Shown here: one piece after another, positions 32,706 to 41,716 of the stretch
How the letters are laid out: each line of letters opens with the position of its first letter
Position numbering within the stretch: position 1 is the stretch's first letter
Origin: Prevotella sp.
GTDB lineage: Bacteria; Bacteroidota; Bacteroidia; Bacteroidales; Bacteroidaceae
NCBI GenBank assembly: GCA_017483185.1
Contig: JAFULM010000031.1
Coordinates: 1 to 57,776 of the forward strand
Direction: 5' to 3'
DNA length: 57,776 bases
The notes under the pieces: generated by a model
Seen by the model: the letters and a program-made list of their open reading frames with translations, nothing else
The model's database searches: none
What the model was told of the DNA's origin: nothing
Position numbers and translations under genes: made by a program

Positions 32706-33431
32706 TCATTCGTCGTCGGGACAAAGGTTGTCGATGTCGAGTATGCGAAGCTCGAGAGCACGCACGACAAGCCGCGTGGCATTGATACCCATACCTCCGT
32801 TGCCATCCGGGAAAAGCTTTTGGATGAGCTCGTTCTGCCGCTTCTCAAGGCTCTTGACCCCGAAGGGCATACCACGCAGATTGGTTATCTGCTCCTTTGT
32901 ATATCCGAGAGCAAGGTGGCGGAGGAAGCGCTCGTCATAGTCATCAATCTCATAGTTGACAAAGGCCTCCTGTGACGCTACGCGACTGCCTACGCTTTGG
33001 CGGAAGCGATCGACTATCTTCTGGAGTATCGGCTGGTTGAAGACCATGCGCTTGCCCTCCATCACGCTGCGCACATCACCGCGCGTGAGAAGTTCGCCGC
33101 TTTTGAGAATGATGCCGTCAGCCCCCGCATCGAGAACATCAACCCAGAGTTTTTCGTTCAATGTCTCGCCCGTAAAGATGAGAACCCTCACCGACGGATG
33201 AACCTCTTTGGTCTGACGGCAAATCTCCACCCCGATAGTTGTCGATCCGCCGAGGCCGAGGTCCAACAAGACGAGGTCGGGCCGCTGTTGTTTCATCAGC
33301 GCCCAATAGGCAGCCTCATTGCTTGCCGTGCCGATGATTTCGGCCTCAGGGATGTCACTGCGTATGATGCCTTCCGTGCCTTTCAGTTCCAACGGCACGT
33401 CTTCCACAATTATTACTTTAAACTTTTCCAT
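32706..33431 (-). CDS. Response regulator with helix-turn-helix output
   Basis: 241 residues. The receiver domain (1-125) has the acidic pair in VIIVEDV, the phospho-Asp in LVLLDLGLGG, Thr in LIFTGE and Lys in GIILKSGE. The output domain (about 165-241) looks LuxR-like: FLRHLALGYTKEQITNL followed by VKSLEKRQNELIQKLF. It lies 38 bp downstream of the large sensor kinase and is its probable partner. Confidence 0.88.
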   Translation of the reverse strand: MEKFKVIIVEDVPLELKGTEGIIRSDIPEAEIIGTASNEAAYWALMKQQRPDLVLLDLGLGGSTTIGVEICRQTKEVHPSVRVLIFTGETLNEKLWVDVLDAGADGIILKSGELLTRGDVRSVMEGKRMVFNQPILQKIVDRFRQSVGSRVASQEAFVNYEIDDYDERFLRHLALGYTKEQITNLRGMPFGVKSLEKRQNELIQKLFPDGNGGMGINATRLVVRALELRILDIDNLCPDDE

Positions 33432-33469
33432 TGTCTTTATGTTTTATTTCGTCCCTACCCGCCCACACT

Positions 33470-36400
33470 CTATTGTGATATATGACATGCGGCGGCACGG
33501 GGCAGCGTTATCTTTATGTTCCCTCCGTCGGCACGTATGCCGCAACCATAGCGGTGGGTAGCGTCTGAATGGTCGCGCACAATCTGTCGGCAGAGCTGGT
33601 ATGGGATGGTGTCGACGGAGGGGATAAATGGGTCTTGGACTTCCGGCAGAATGGCGTCATGTCGCGGCATGGGCACGGTGAACGTCAGATAACGGTCGGA
33701 CGACGCCTCGACTGTGATGCCGTCAAGCGGTCGGCCGGCGACGCGTCGGAGCAATTCAAAGAGATATTCGAGCAGATTGCGGTCGCCGGCGACATAGAGT
33801 CCCTGCCCCGCGCCACCCGTAAGCTCTTCCACCGGAATGGCCGCAATATGTAGACGGACACGCTCGGTCTGGCGCAGGGCCTGCTCGGTGAGTATGGAGT
33901 AGATGTCACGATAGTAGGCGACGAGTTCTTCCAAGGCCTGCAAATCGGCATTGGCGCCATCCGCCAGTTGGACGATGCGGTTGGGATAATACATCGTCTC
34001 GTGCTTCAACGTCGAGAGACAGTTGTCCACGACGGAGTTGGTGACATGCAGATTGCCCTCCTCATACTCCGCCCGGCGGCACTCGTCGGCAGCGAGTTCG
34101 ATGCTGACGGACTGGCGGCGGTGTGTCAAGATGGCCTCACGCAGAGCCTGAAGGATGTTGTCCACGACGGCTTGCAGGTCGGCGGGATATTGCTCATGCG
34201 TGAGCGGTTCGATGCGGCGGAGCTTTTCCGACGGAGTGTCGTCGCTGAGGAGGATGTCGTCAAACATACGTATGCGCTCGACACAGAAGCGGAAATAGAG
34301 CCGGTGACGATAGTAGAGGAGATAGTAGGCTGGCGGAATGATGATCAAGAGGAGCACCAAGAGAATGATAGCGATGGTCTTGTCTGTCTGCGACTGCTGC
34401 ATCACACGACAATATTCGGCCAGCGTATTGTCGGCGGAAAGTTCCTTGAAGAGCTGCGTATATACCTTATTGTTGTATGCGTAGAGTTGCCAGCGATGGA
34501 GCGCAAGTGCCGCCACGGCACTCTCGTTGCGCATATCGAGGATAATATTATAATGTGTCGGCAGACTGTCGCGCAACCAATGGATTTCCGGCGGCGTCGC
34601 AGACGTGCTCCCGTCGGCCGTCATCAGCAGTTTTCCGCCGGGACACTGAGTCAGATAATGACGGTTGAGATACGTCCGGCAGGAGTCGGCGAAGACAAGA
34701 GTACGCTCGTATGTGCCCGCGATATTGGAAAAATAGGCACTGTCGGCGTAAGCCTTGGCTCGCGGGAGATTGCCTTCGGGCATTGAGTCGCTCCCCCGTG
34801 AGGCCGCTGAGGACACGTTTGATGCTCCGAGAGCGGCCATGAAAATGAGCAACGAGCGCATAGCGGCACGCGGCAGGCGGAAGAAGAAACGGCTGCCGAT
34901 GCCCTTGCGGCTCTCCGCCGACAACAGACAGACGGAGAAGATGCGGCTCAACTTGTGATAACGGTCGATGATGCCGCGGCAGTTCATGAGCCCGAAACCG
35001 TGGCCGTCGTATATCTTATGCTCGAAGATGCGGGCCAGTTCGTCGTCGGTGAGGCCGCGACCGGTGTCCTCCACCGACACTTCGACATAGTCGTCTGTCT
35101 GCCGCGCACTCACGGTGACATGGCCACCGGAGGGCGTAAACTTGCGGGCGTTGTCTGCCAGCGTGTTTATCATGAAGAGTGTAAGCACGCGGTCGGCCTT
35201 GACAGCGGCGTCGGTGGACAGCACTTCCAACTCCACGCCATTCATGCGGAAACCCGTCTTGCCCTTGGCGACGATGTCGAATAGCGGCTGCAAGGCAAAA
35301 CTCTCTATGTGAAGGTCTATCCGTCCCTGTCTCATCTGTATCCACCGGGTGAGGATATCGTTATATTCGTTGATCTTTGAAGCCAGTTCGGAGATATAGG
35401 CGTAACGCTCCGAACGTTTCGTGTCATCCTCCCGACGCGACGAGAGCATCGCCACCTCGTTGATGATACGGTCTATCAGGGGGACAACGCTGCAGGCCAA
35501 AGAAACCTTCGCACGGTTCTCCATACTGCGACGCTCGCCCTGCCGTATGCGCGTCATGCTGAGTGCGTATGCCTCATTGATGGTCTCCATGCGGTCAGCG
35601 ACGGCTTCCGAATGTCTCCGGTCTGCCTCCTGCCACTCCCGCAGAGGCCGGAGCAGGTCGTCCATTGCAGCTCCCGCACGCCGACGGCGATTGAGATGGA
35701 AGAACAGTAAGAGCACGCCGACGAGCATGAGAATGGCTATCAGCACTGCGCCTATCATGACATTGAGCTGCGACGAGGCCATGTCGAGCATGTCGGCACG
35801 CGACTCGAGGTATCTGTCCTGGCGCGTCTGCTCCTGCAGGTCGATGTAGACGTTGCGGTTGTAGTCGCTCGCCGGCTTGTCGTCAAGGGCCGAATAGACC
35901 ACACTCAACTGTTCGCGTATGCTGGCGACAAGGTCCGGGGCCTGCCCGATGATGCTGTCGGCGAGAGCCGTCTGAAGTGTGGACAAAGCCCGGGTATAGT
36001 CTCCTGACGCAAAAAAACAGGAGGCGAGAGTGCGCCGTGCGCCCGCCGTCTGATAGACATCGCCGTAGTCTTGGAATATTTCGAGCGAGCGGCGGGCCAT
36101 CCATTCGGGCACATCGGCAGTCGCGACGCTATCGGGCAGGAACATCCGGAGGGCTCGGGTGTTTTCCTCAAGAAAGGCCTCCCCATCGTCCAGTCCGATG
36201 ATGAGGCCGGCCATAGCCCCGAGACTGTTGGCCACAAAGAAGTCGTAGCCGTGGCGTGAGGCCGTGAAAAGACATTCAAGAAGTGCCGAAAACTCGCGGT
36301 GACTTATCTCCGACGATGTCCCGCCGGTCAATATGCCGCCACTTCCGATGTTATAGAGATAGTTGATATATTGCGCCGTGTCCCGGCGTATGGGGCCGTC

Positions 36401-37000
36401 TGGATCGATATCGGCTAAAGCGACGGCCGACTTGTCTTCCAGTCCGACATAATAGTAGTAGGTGGAGTTGACAATGGCAAACTCCGTCTCGGCGTAGATC
36501 ATGCGCCGCTCCATCCTGTCGGACAGTCCGCCACGCTCTTCGGCGATGCGGCGGAGGCGCGACTTGGCCCGTTCGCAGTAGTCATAAAAAGCCTTGTTGC
36601 GCGACATACGCTGGCAGAGACGCATCTGAAGGACGTCGCTCACGAGGAGTTCGACCTGATTGTCCGTGGCCGCAGATGCCTCTTCGAGATAACGCCCGGC
36701 TCCGTCGTAGTCCATGCGGGCAATGCTGACGAAAGCCAGATTGTTGAGTGCTTCGGCTCGTCCGCTGCCGTAGTGGGCGGCGAGAGCGTATGCGCGTGAG
36801 GCGCAGGCCTCGGTTGAATCAAGATTGCGGTAGTGATAGGCGTATGACAAAGTGTTCAGCTCGTCCACCCGCTGCCTATCTGTCTGTGAACAGGCTGAAA
36901 AAAACAAAAGGCTCCAAAGGCATGCTATGATGCCGATGGAACCTTTCGTGATTATTCTATTATCCGCGTGCCTTAGCAATGTAACCCAATGCCTCCACAC
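33470..37000 (-). CDS. Very large sensor kinase-like protein (DUF5112/DUF5113 type)
   Basis: 1176 residues. Lipoprotein-like start (LFFSAC near residue 37), then a TPR-like helical sensor region (about 40-400), a membrane helix (about 412-435) and a dimerisation-type coiled region. An ATPase domain follows, with N box [19 protein letters not shown]1 VEDTGRGL and G2 GHGFGLMNC (about 630-725). A second membrane/signal segment ([15 protein letters not shown]), another sensor stretch, another helix ([17 protein letters not shown]) and a C-terminal region like a degenerate second kinase core complete it. The first dimerisation helix ([16 protein letters not shown]) has no obvious phosphoacceptor His. 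The start overlaps kdgA by 41 bp and gives a long N-region, so the true start is uncertain. Confidence 0.8.
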   Translation of the reverse strand: MWRHWVTLLRHADNRIITKGSIGIIACLWSLLFFSACSQTDRQRVDELNTLSYAYHYRNLDSTEACASRAYALAAHYGSGRAEALNNLAFVSIARMDYDGAGRYLEEASAATDNQVELLVSDVLQMRLCQRMSRNKAFYDYCERAKSRLRRIAEERGGLSDRMERRMIYAETEFAIVNSTYYYYVGLEDKSAVALADIDPDGPIRRDTAQYINYLYNIGSGGILTGGTSSEISHREFSALLECLFTASRHGYDFFVANSLGAMAGLIIGLDDGEAFLEENTRALRMFLPDSVATADVPEWMARRSLEIFQDYGDVYQTAGARRTLASCFFASGDYTRALSTLQTALADSIIGQAPDLVASIREQLSVVYSALDDKPASDYNRNVYIDLQEQTRQDRYLESRADMLDMASSQLNVMIGAVLIAILMLVGVLLLFFHLNRRRRAGAAMDDLLRPLREWQEADRRHSEAVADRMETINEAYALSMTRIRQGERRSMENRAKVSLACSVVPLIDRIINEVAMLSSRREDDTKRSERYAYISELASKINEYNDILTRWIQMRQGRIDLHIESFALQPLFDIVAKGKTGFRMNGVELEVLSTDAAVKADRVLTLFMINTLADNARKFTPSGGHVTVSARQTDDYVEVSVEDTGRGLTDDELARIFEHKIYDGHGFGLMNCRGIIDRYHKLSRIFSVCLLSAESRKGIGSRFFFRLPRAAMRSLLIFMAALGASNVSSAASRGSDSMPEGNLPRAKAYADSAYFSNIAGTYERTLVFADSCRTYLNRHYLTQCPGGKLLMTADGSTSATPPEIHWLRDSLPTHYNIILDMRNESAVAALALHRWQLYAYNNKVYTQLFKELSADNTLAEYCRVMQQSQTDKTIAIILLVLLLIIIPPAYYLLYYRHRLYFRFCVERIRMFDDILLSDDTPSEKLRRIEPLTHEQYPADLQAVVDNILQALREAILTHRRQSVSIELAADECRRAEYEEGNLHVTNSVVDNCLSTLKHETMYYPNRIVQLADGANADLQALEELVAYYRDIYSILTEQALRQTERVRLHIAAIPVEELTGGAGQGLYVAGDRNLLEYLFELLRRVAGRPLDGITVEASSDRYLTFTVPMPRHDAILPEVQDPFIPSVDTIPYQLCRQIVRDHSDATHRYGCGIRADGGNIKITLPRAAACHISQ

Positions 37001-37628
37001 ACTTGTCGGTGATAGCCTGCCAGTTTTCGGCTGCTATGACGTCTTTCGGGAACAGTTTTGAGCCCATTCCTACGCAGTAGACACCGGCCTTGATCCACGA
37101 TGTGAGGTTGGCCTCATCGGGAGAAACACCACCGGTAACCATCAGCTTGGACCAAGGCATGGGAGCCATGAGACCCTTGACGAGATTCGGACCGAGCACG
37201 TCGCCGGGGAAAATCTTGCACAGGTCGCATCCGGTCTCCTGAGCAGCACCTACCTCAGAAACGCTGCCGCATCCCGGTGTGTAAGCCACGAGACGACGGT
37301 TGCAGATCTTGGAGATTTCGGGGTTGAACAGCGGGCCGACCACGAAGCATGCACCGAGCTGGATGTAGAGGGCTGCAGTGGCGGGGTCAACGACCGAGCC
37401 GACACCGAGAGCAAGTTCGGGGCACTCCTTTGCAGCAAACTTAACGACCTCCTCAAACACCTCGTGAGCGAAATCGCCACGGTTGGTAAACTCGAAAGCG
37501 CGCACGCCGCCATCATAGCAAGCCTTCACCACTTTCTTGGCAACCTCAGCGTCCTTGTGATAGAACACGGGCACCATACCTGTCTGGCCGATTTTGGCCA
37601 ACACGGCTATTTTATCAAACTTTGCCAT
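36960..37628 (-). CDS. kdgA: KDPG/KHG aldolase
   Basis: 222 residues of a class I aldolase TIM barrel. Catalytic Glu is in [11 protein letters not shown] and the Schiff-base Lys in [10 protein letters not shown]; the phosphate-binding segment is [10 protein letters not shown]. It splits 2-keto-3-deoxy-6-phosphogluconate into pyruvate and glyceraldehyde-3-phosphate, the last step of hexuronate catabolism. It lies 32 bp after kdgK and overlaps the sensor kinase gene, so the sugar-acid genes and the two-component genes form one run. Confidence 0.93.
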   Translation of the reverse strand: MAKFDKIAVLAKIGQTGMVPVFYHKDAEVAKKVVKACYDGGVRAFEFTNRGDFAHEVFEEVVKFAAKECPELALGVGSVVDPATAALYIQLGACFVVGPLFNPEISKICNRRLVAYTPGCGSVSEVGAAQETGCDLCKIFPGDVLGPNLVKGLMAPMPWSKLMVTGGVSPDEANLTSWIKAGVYCVGMGSKLFPKDVIAAENWQAITDKCVEALGYIAKARG

Positions 37629-37660
37629 TTGTCTTTATCTAATATTTAAATAATGTGTCA

Positions 37661-38683
37661 TTAACGCTGTACACGTCCGTTGGCGTTACCTCCGGCCAGA
37701 GCCTCAACCTCAGCGACAGTGACGAGGTTGTAGTCGCCGTTGATGGTGTGCTTCAGAGCCGATGCTGCCACTGCAAACTCGAGAGCCTCGCCCTGTGTCG
37801 GCTTTGTGAGCAGACCGTGAATCAAGCCGCCGGAGAAAGAGTCGCCGCCACCGACGCGGTCGATGATGGGATTGATCTCGTAGCGCTTGCTCTGATAGAA
37901 CTCCTTGCCGTCGTAGATGAGTGCCTTCCAGCCGTTGAACGTAGCGGAGAAGCTCTCACGCAGAGTGGAAACGACATACTTGAATCCGAACTCTTCCTTC
38001 ATCTGCTTGAAGATGCCCTCATATCCGGCTGCGTCTGTCTGTCCGCCCTCGACGTCAGCGTCGGGCTTGAATCCGAGACAGAGCTCAGCGTCCTCCTCGT
38101 TGCCGATGCAGACATCGACATACTTCATCAGCGGGCGCATGATAGAGATAGCCTTTTCCGATGTCCAAAGCTTCTTGCGGAAGTTCAGGTCGACAGAAAC
38201 GGTGACGCCGTGACGCTTTGCAGCCTCGCAAGCCAGACGGGTCAGCTCGGCAGCCTTGTCGGAAACGGCGGGCGTGATGCCAGACCAGTGGAACCAGTCG
38301 GCACCCTCCATGATAGCATCGAAGTCGAAATCTGAAGGATCAGCCTCGGCGATGGCACTGTGGGCACGGTCGTAGATGACCTTTGAAGGACGCATCGAAG
38401 CGCCTGTCTCAGCATAGTAGAGACCGACACGGTCACCGCCACGGGCGATGAACTGGGTGTTGACACCATAACGACGCAGAGAGTTGACTGCTATCTGACC
38501 AATCTCGTGAGAAGGCAGCTTGCTTACGAAATAAGCGTCGTGTCCGTAGTTTGCGCAGCTGATAGCCACATTAGCCTCACCACCACCGGGGATGATGCGG
38601 AATGAATCTGTCTGGATGAAACGGTCGTTGCCGTTGGGGGAAAGGCGGAGCATAATCTCGCCCAATGTTACCACTTTAGCCAT
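37661..38683 (-). CDS. kdgK: 2-keto-3-deoxygluconate kinase (PfkB family)
   Basis: 340 residues. N-terminal MLRLSPNGNDRF and GGGEANVAISCANYG form the sugar site; IIDRVGGGDSFSGGLIHG holds the catalytic Asp and anion hole. It phosphorylates KDG to KDPG, feeding the aldolase encoded next. First gene of a five-gene minus-strand run (kdgK, kdgA, kinase, regulator, membrane protein). Confidence 0.93.
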   Translation of the reverse strand: MAKVVTLGEIMLRLSPNGNDRFIQTDSFRIIPGGGEANVAISCANYGHDAYFVSKLPSHEIGQIAVNSLRRYGVNTQFIARGGDRVGLYYAETGASMRPSKVIYDRAHSAIAEADPSDFDFDAIMEGADWFHWSGITPAVSDKAAELTRLACEAAKRHGVTVSVDLNFRKKLWTSEKAISIMRPLMKYVDVCIGNEEDAELCLGFKPDADVEGGQTDAAGYEGIFKQMKEEFGFKYVVSTLRESFSATFNGWKALIYDGKEFYQSKRYEINPIIDRVGGGDSFSGGLIHGLLTKPTQGEALEFAVAASALKHTINGDYNLVTVAEVEALAGGNANGRVQR

Positions 38684-38735
38684 GATAAGTAATATTTTAT
38701 TATTGTTTATAGATAGATTTATCAGTTTGTGACTA

Positions 38736-38743
38736 CAAAAATA
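38736..38743 (-). promoter_or_regulatory. kdgK promoter -7 element
   Basis: Minus-strand TATTTTTG, 53 bp upstream of the kdgK start; the same octamer precedes the lacI gene at 40415. Confidence 0.45.
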
Positions 38744-38894
38744 CCATTATTTTCCCAAATGGCGAAACAAAATGAGCAAAATCTTTATTTGCGGACGGAA
38801 ATTTGAATACGACGGAATACTTTTTCAATCCTCCGCGATGTCTATAATCTTTACAAAACTGTCTCCGCAAAAGTCGTCGGTTTTTGCCGTTTTC

Positions 38895-39175
38895 CGGCCT
38901 CAGGAGGCCCTTACGGGTATCTTTCCGGCCCGTTTTCAACACAAAAAATGTCGCGTCCGGACGCCGCCACACGCCCGGGAGGGCCTCCCGAGGTGTCCTA
39001 AAGCAGAGATTTTCCTCACTTTTTGATTGCCATTTTCGGTCCAAAACGCGACCGTTTGCTTGCCGTAAGGCCCTCCCGAGGGCGCAACGGGGCCGCCGTC
39101 ATCATGCAACGGCGGCCCCGTTGCAATGCAACAAGGCCCTTACGGCAGACCAACGGGGCCCTTACGGCAAGGTCA
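38895..39175. repeat. GC-rich modular palindrome array 2
   Basis: Contains CCTCAGGAGGCCCTTACGGG, GGGAGGGCCTCCCGAGG, GCCGTAAGGCCCTCCCGAGG, CAACGGGGCCGCCGTC, GGCGGCCCCGTTGCAATGC and two copies of GGCCCTTACGGC. Same vocabulary as arrays at 22390 and 49350. The remaining sequence from 39176 to 39486 shows no gene. Confidence 0.75.
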
Positions 39176-39486
39176 TAGCAGCCCGACGGCGAGACAACGG
39201 AAAAGCCGCGATTCTTAAGTGGCTGCGAATCAATAGGTTGGAAAATCAGCGGATATAAAGCGGATAAATATCCGAAAAATTACACACGCCATATTTCGAA
39301 TATTTGAAACCACTGGAGATTTATTTTGAAAAGTGCCCACTCTCAGAGGCTTAAAATTCAGAAAAAGTTTTACTTACATGGAGGTCAAGATCATGGTATG
39401 TCATCATGCAAGCGAGGAAAAGATGGTCTGGCGGGAAAATGTGTTGGGGACAACTTTTTTCTATTGCAGAAAATTATATATGAAAA

Positions 39487-39530
39487 GATGGCGTATAAAA
39501 ACGCAAATGCAACATTTTCATACGCCATCG
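39487..39530 (-). terminator. Hairpin after the antitoxin gene
   Basis: Arms GATGGCGTAT and ATACGCCATC, followed on the minus strand by a T-rich CTTTTCAT; 35 bp beyond the higA stop. Confidence 0.45.
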
Positions 39531-39564
39531 TTGAGATTGGAGCTTCTTAAAAGCCTGCTCTATC

Positions 39565-39876
39565 TCACCACAAGGCTATTTTGCCAACACCGGTCATTTC
39601 AAGAGAAGCTCCGATACCCATAGCCTTAAAAGCCTTTGCTATGGTAGCAAAAGTCAGGTTGTGGCCGTTCTCTATCCGTGAGACCTGAGCTCGTTTGACG
39701 CCAATCATCTCACCGAGTTGCTCCTGTGTGAGCTTTTTCGATAGCCGTGCCTTTTTGATGGCATCCCCCATCAGGAACGAGTTCATCTCTGTCTCATAGT
39801 TGTCACGTTCCGGAGTGCCTTTGCATCCCAAAACCCTATCAAGCGCTTCTTCCTCCGTATAAAATTTCATTGTCAT
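39565..39876 (-). CDS. higA: HigA-like antitoxin (Xre helix-turn-helix)
   Basis: 103 residues. The HTH is in residues 38-90: LTQEQLGEMIGVKRAQVSRI followed by GHNLTFATIAKAFKAMG. The N-terminal part (FYTEEEALDRVLGCKG) is typical of antitoxins paired with Gp49-like toxins. It would bind and neutralise the upstream toxin and repress the pair's promoter. Overlaps the toxin stop by 4 bp. Confidence 0.85.
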   Translation of the reverse strand: MTMKFYTEEEALDRVLGCKGTPERDNYETEMNSFLMGDAIKKARLSKKLTQEQLGEMIGVKRAQVSRIENGHNLTFATIAKAFKAMGIGASLEMTGVGKIALW

Positions 39877-40226
39877 GCTTTCTTGTTTTTTGAGTTAAAA
39901 TAGTCTTTTCTTATCGCTTCCGCCTTCTCGATTTCTTTCGGTGGCGTCTTTTGTGTCTTCTTTATTATTCCATGAGTAGTCAAGACAATTGCATCTTTGT
40001 CAGTGTCCCAGAACGCGAATATCCGATACTGGATACCATCATATAGAGTGCGGAACTCCCATATACCATCCGTATCATCCAGTTTCTTGAATATATTCTT
40101 ATCTATGACGAACTTACTCTTGTTAATGTTATACATTATCTTCACCCTGACCTTGCTTTTCAGCCCGTTAAGGAATGAGATGACATCATCTGAGTATATT
40201 ATCTTGAACTTCGGTTTTTGTTCCAT
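39873..40226 (-). CDS. higB: HigB/Gp49-like toxin
   Basis: Start at ATG 40226 (MEQKPKFKIIYSDDVISF), 117 residues. The RelE-like fold has KIMYNINKSK, GIWEFRTLYDGIQYRIFAFW and TTHGIIKKTQKTPPKEIEKA, the usual core of ribosome-dependent mRNA endonuclease toxins. The toxin-first gene order, as here, is the HigBA arrangement. Confidence 0.88.
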   Translation of the reverse strand: MEQKPKFKIIYSDDVISFLNGLKSKVRVKIMYNINKSKFVIDKNIFKKLDDTDGIWEFRTLYDGIQYRIFAFWDTDKDAIVLTTHGIIKKTQKTPPKEIEKAEAIRKDYFNSKNKKA

Positions 40227-40245
40227 AATCGTACTTCTTTCGCTG

Positions 40246-40253
40246 CAAAGATA
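40246..40253 (-). promoter_or_regulatory. higBA promoter -7 element
   Basis: Minus-strand TATCTTTG, 20 bp upstream of the toxin start. Confidence 0.5.
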
Positions 40254-40414
40254 CACAAATGTTTCTATATATGTAACATTAAACCACCTCTTTTTTGTCC
40301 TGCTTGAAGTTTATCAATGTCCAAATCTGCGTGGATTGCATCTAAATTCGTGTCACATCAACAATATCTTGAAAAATATTGGGGCGCGATTTCTCGCAAT
40401 TCAATAATTATTGG

Positions 40415-40422
40415 TATTTTTG
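40415..40422 (+). promoter_or_regulatory. lacI-family gene promoter -7 element
   Basis: TATTTTTG, 45 bp upstream of the regulator start. No clear palindromic operator could be recognised by eye. Confidence 0.45.
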
Positions 40423-40466
40423 CAGGAAAAACTATTAAATTAGTGATTAACCATTAAAACAAGTGA

Positions 40467-41534
40467 ATGGCGACTGATAAAATCAGAATTAAGGATATAG
40501 CAAGACTTTCAGGAGTGTCTGTCGGAACAGTGGACAGAGTGTTGCACGACCGCCCCAACGTGTCGAAGGCAGCAAGGGAAAAGGTGGAAAAGGCGCTCAA
40601 GGAGATGGATTACCGTCCGAACATGTATGCCAGCGCGTTGGCCTACAACAAGTCCTACAACTTCTACTGTATCATACCGAAACACGAGTCGGAAGCCTAT
40701 TGGGAGGAAATCGAAGAGGGAGCGATGAATGCATGCGAGCGGCGGCGCGACTTCCACGTCAACGTGAAGATGATGTACTACAAGCGATTCAACACGGAGA
40801 CATTCAAACAAGTCACGGAACAGTGTCTGAAGGAAAACCCCGACGGCGTCATCATCGTACCGTCGACATTGGACGCCACCCGCAAATTCACCGACGAACT
40901 CCATGACCGTGATATTCCGTTCATCCTGCTGGACTCCTATATGCCGGACCTGAAACCGCTGTCATTCTACGGTCAGGACTCGTTCTGCAGCGGATATTTT
41001 GCCGGACGCATGCTCATGCTCATCGCGTCCAAGGAAAAGGAAATCATGCTCATGAAGCAGATGAAAAACGGCAACGTGGCCAGCAAGCAGCAGGAAAACC
41101 GCGAGACCGGATTCCGCCACTACATGCGCGACCACTTCCCACACATCACCATCTGCGAGGTAAATCTGCCGCTGGACGAAGGAAGAGACAAATATGACAA
41201 AATACTTGAGACCTTCTTCAAGGAACACCCTCAAGTCCATCACTGCATAACGTTCAACTCCAAAGCCCACATTGTCGGCGGATTTCTCCAACGGAGCAAC
41301 CGAAGGAACGTCCAGATAATGGGATATGACATGGTGACGAAAAATGCGGAGTGCCTCAAACAAGGCTCTATCTCGTTTCTAATCGCACAACACGCATTCA
41401 TGCAGGGATTCTCCTGCGTGGCAACACTGTTTGACGCCATCGTGCTCAAGAAGGAAGTGACACCGGTCAACTATATGCCGATAGAGATTCTGACAAAAGA
41501 GAACATCGACTTCTACCGACGGACGCAACTCTGA
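40467..41534 (+). CDS. LacI-family transcriptional regulator
   Basis: 355 residues. The N-terminal LacI HTH is IRIKDIARLSGVSVGTVDRV and LHDRPNVSKAAREKVEKAL. The periplasmic-binding-protein-like ligand domain (about 60-340) includes the dimer-interface pattern DIPFILLDSYMPDL and TFNSKAHIVGGFLQ. It directly precedes altronate dehydratase, so it is the likely sensor for the uronate pathway genes on both sides. Ligand unknown. Confidence 0.9.
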   Translation: MATDKIRIKDIARLSGVSVGTVDRVLHDRPNVSKAAREKVEKALKEMDYRPNMYASALAYNKSYNFYCIIPKHESEAYWEEIEEGAMNACERRRDFHVNVKMMYYKRFNTETFKQVTEQCLKENPDGVIIVPSTLDATRKFTDELHDRDIPFILLDSYMPDLKPLSFYGQDSFCSGYFAGRMLMLIASKEKEIMLMKQMKNGNVASKQQENRETGFRHYMRDHFPHITICEVNLPLDEGRDKYDKILETFFKEHPQVHHCITFNSKAHIVGGFLQRSNRRNVQIMGYDMVTKNAECLKQGSISFLIAQHAFMQGFSCVATLFDAIVLKKEVTPVNYMPIEILTKENIDFYRRTQL

Positions 41535-41619
41535 AAAAGGGACGCAAAGGAACGGACATAACGGGACGGAAGCAAGGACAAGGCATTGGGGATTTATCAC
41601 GTGACAAAGCATTTGGCTT

Positions 41620-41672
41620 AACTCCTTAACTCCCTTCTAACTCCTGAACTCCCTTCTAACTCCTTAACTCCC
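41620..41672. repeat. 19-bp direct repeat, nearly three copies
   Basis: Unit AACTCCTTAACTCCCTTCT repeated with one change; the complementary word AAGGAGTTAAGGGAGG occurs at 56005-56020. It lies in the lacI-uxaA gap. Confidence 0.65.
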
Positions 41673-41716
41673 CAAGAATAAGATTCATTCAAATAAAAAC
41701 AAAATAACTACTGATT

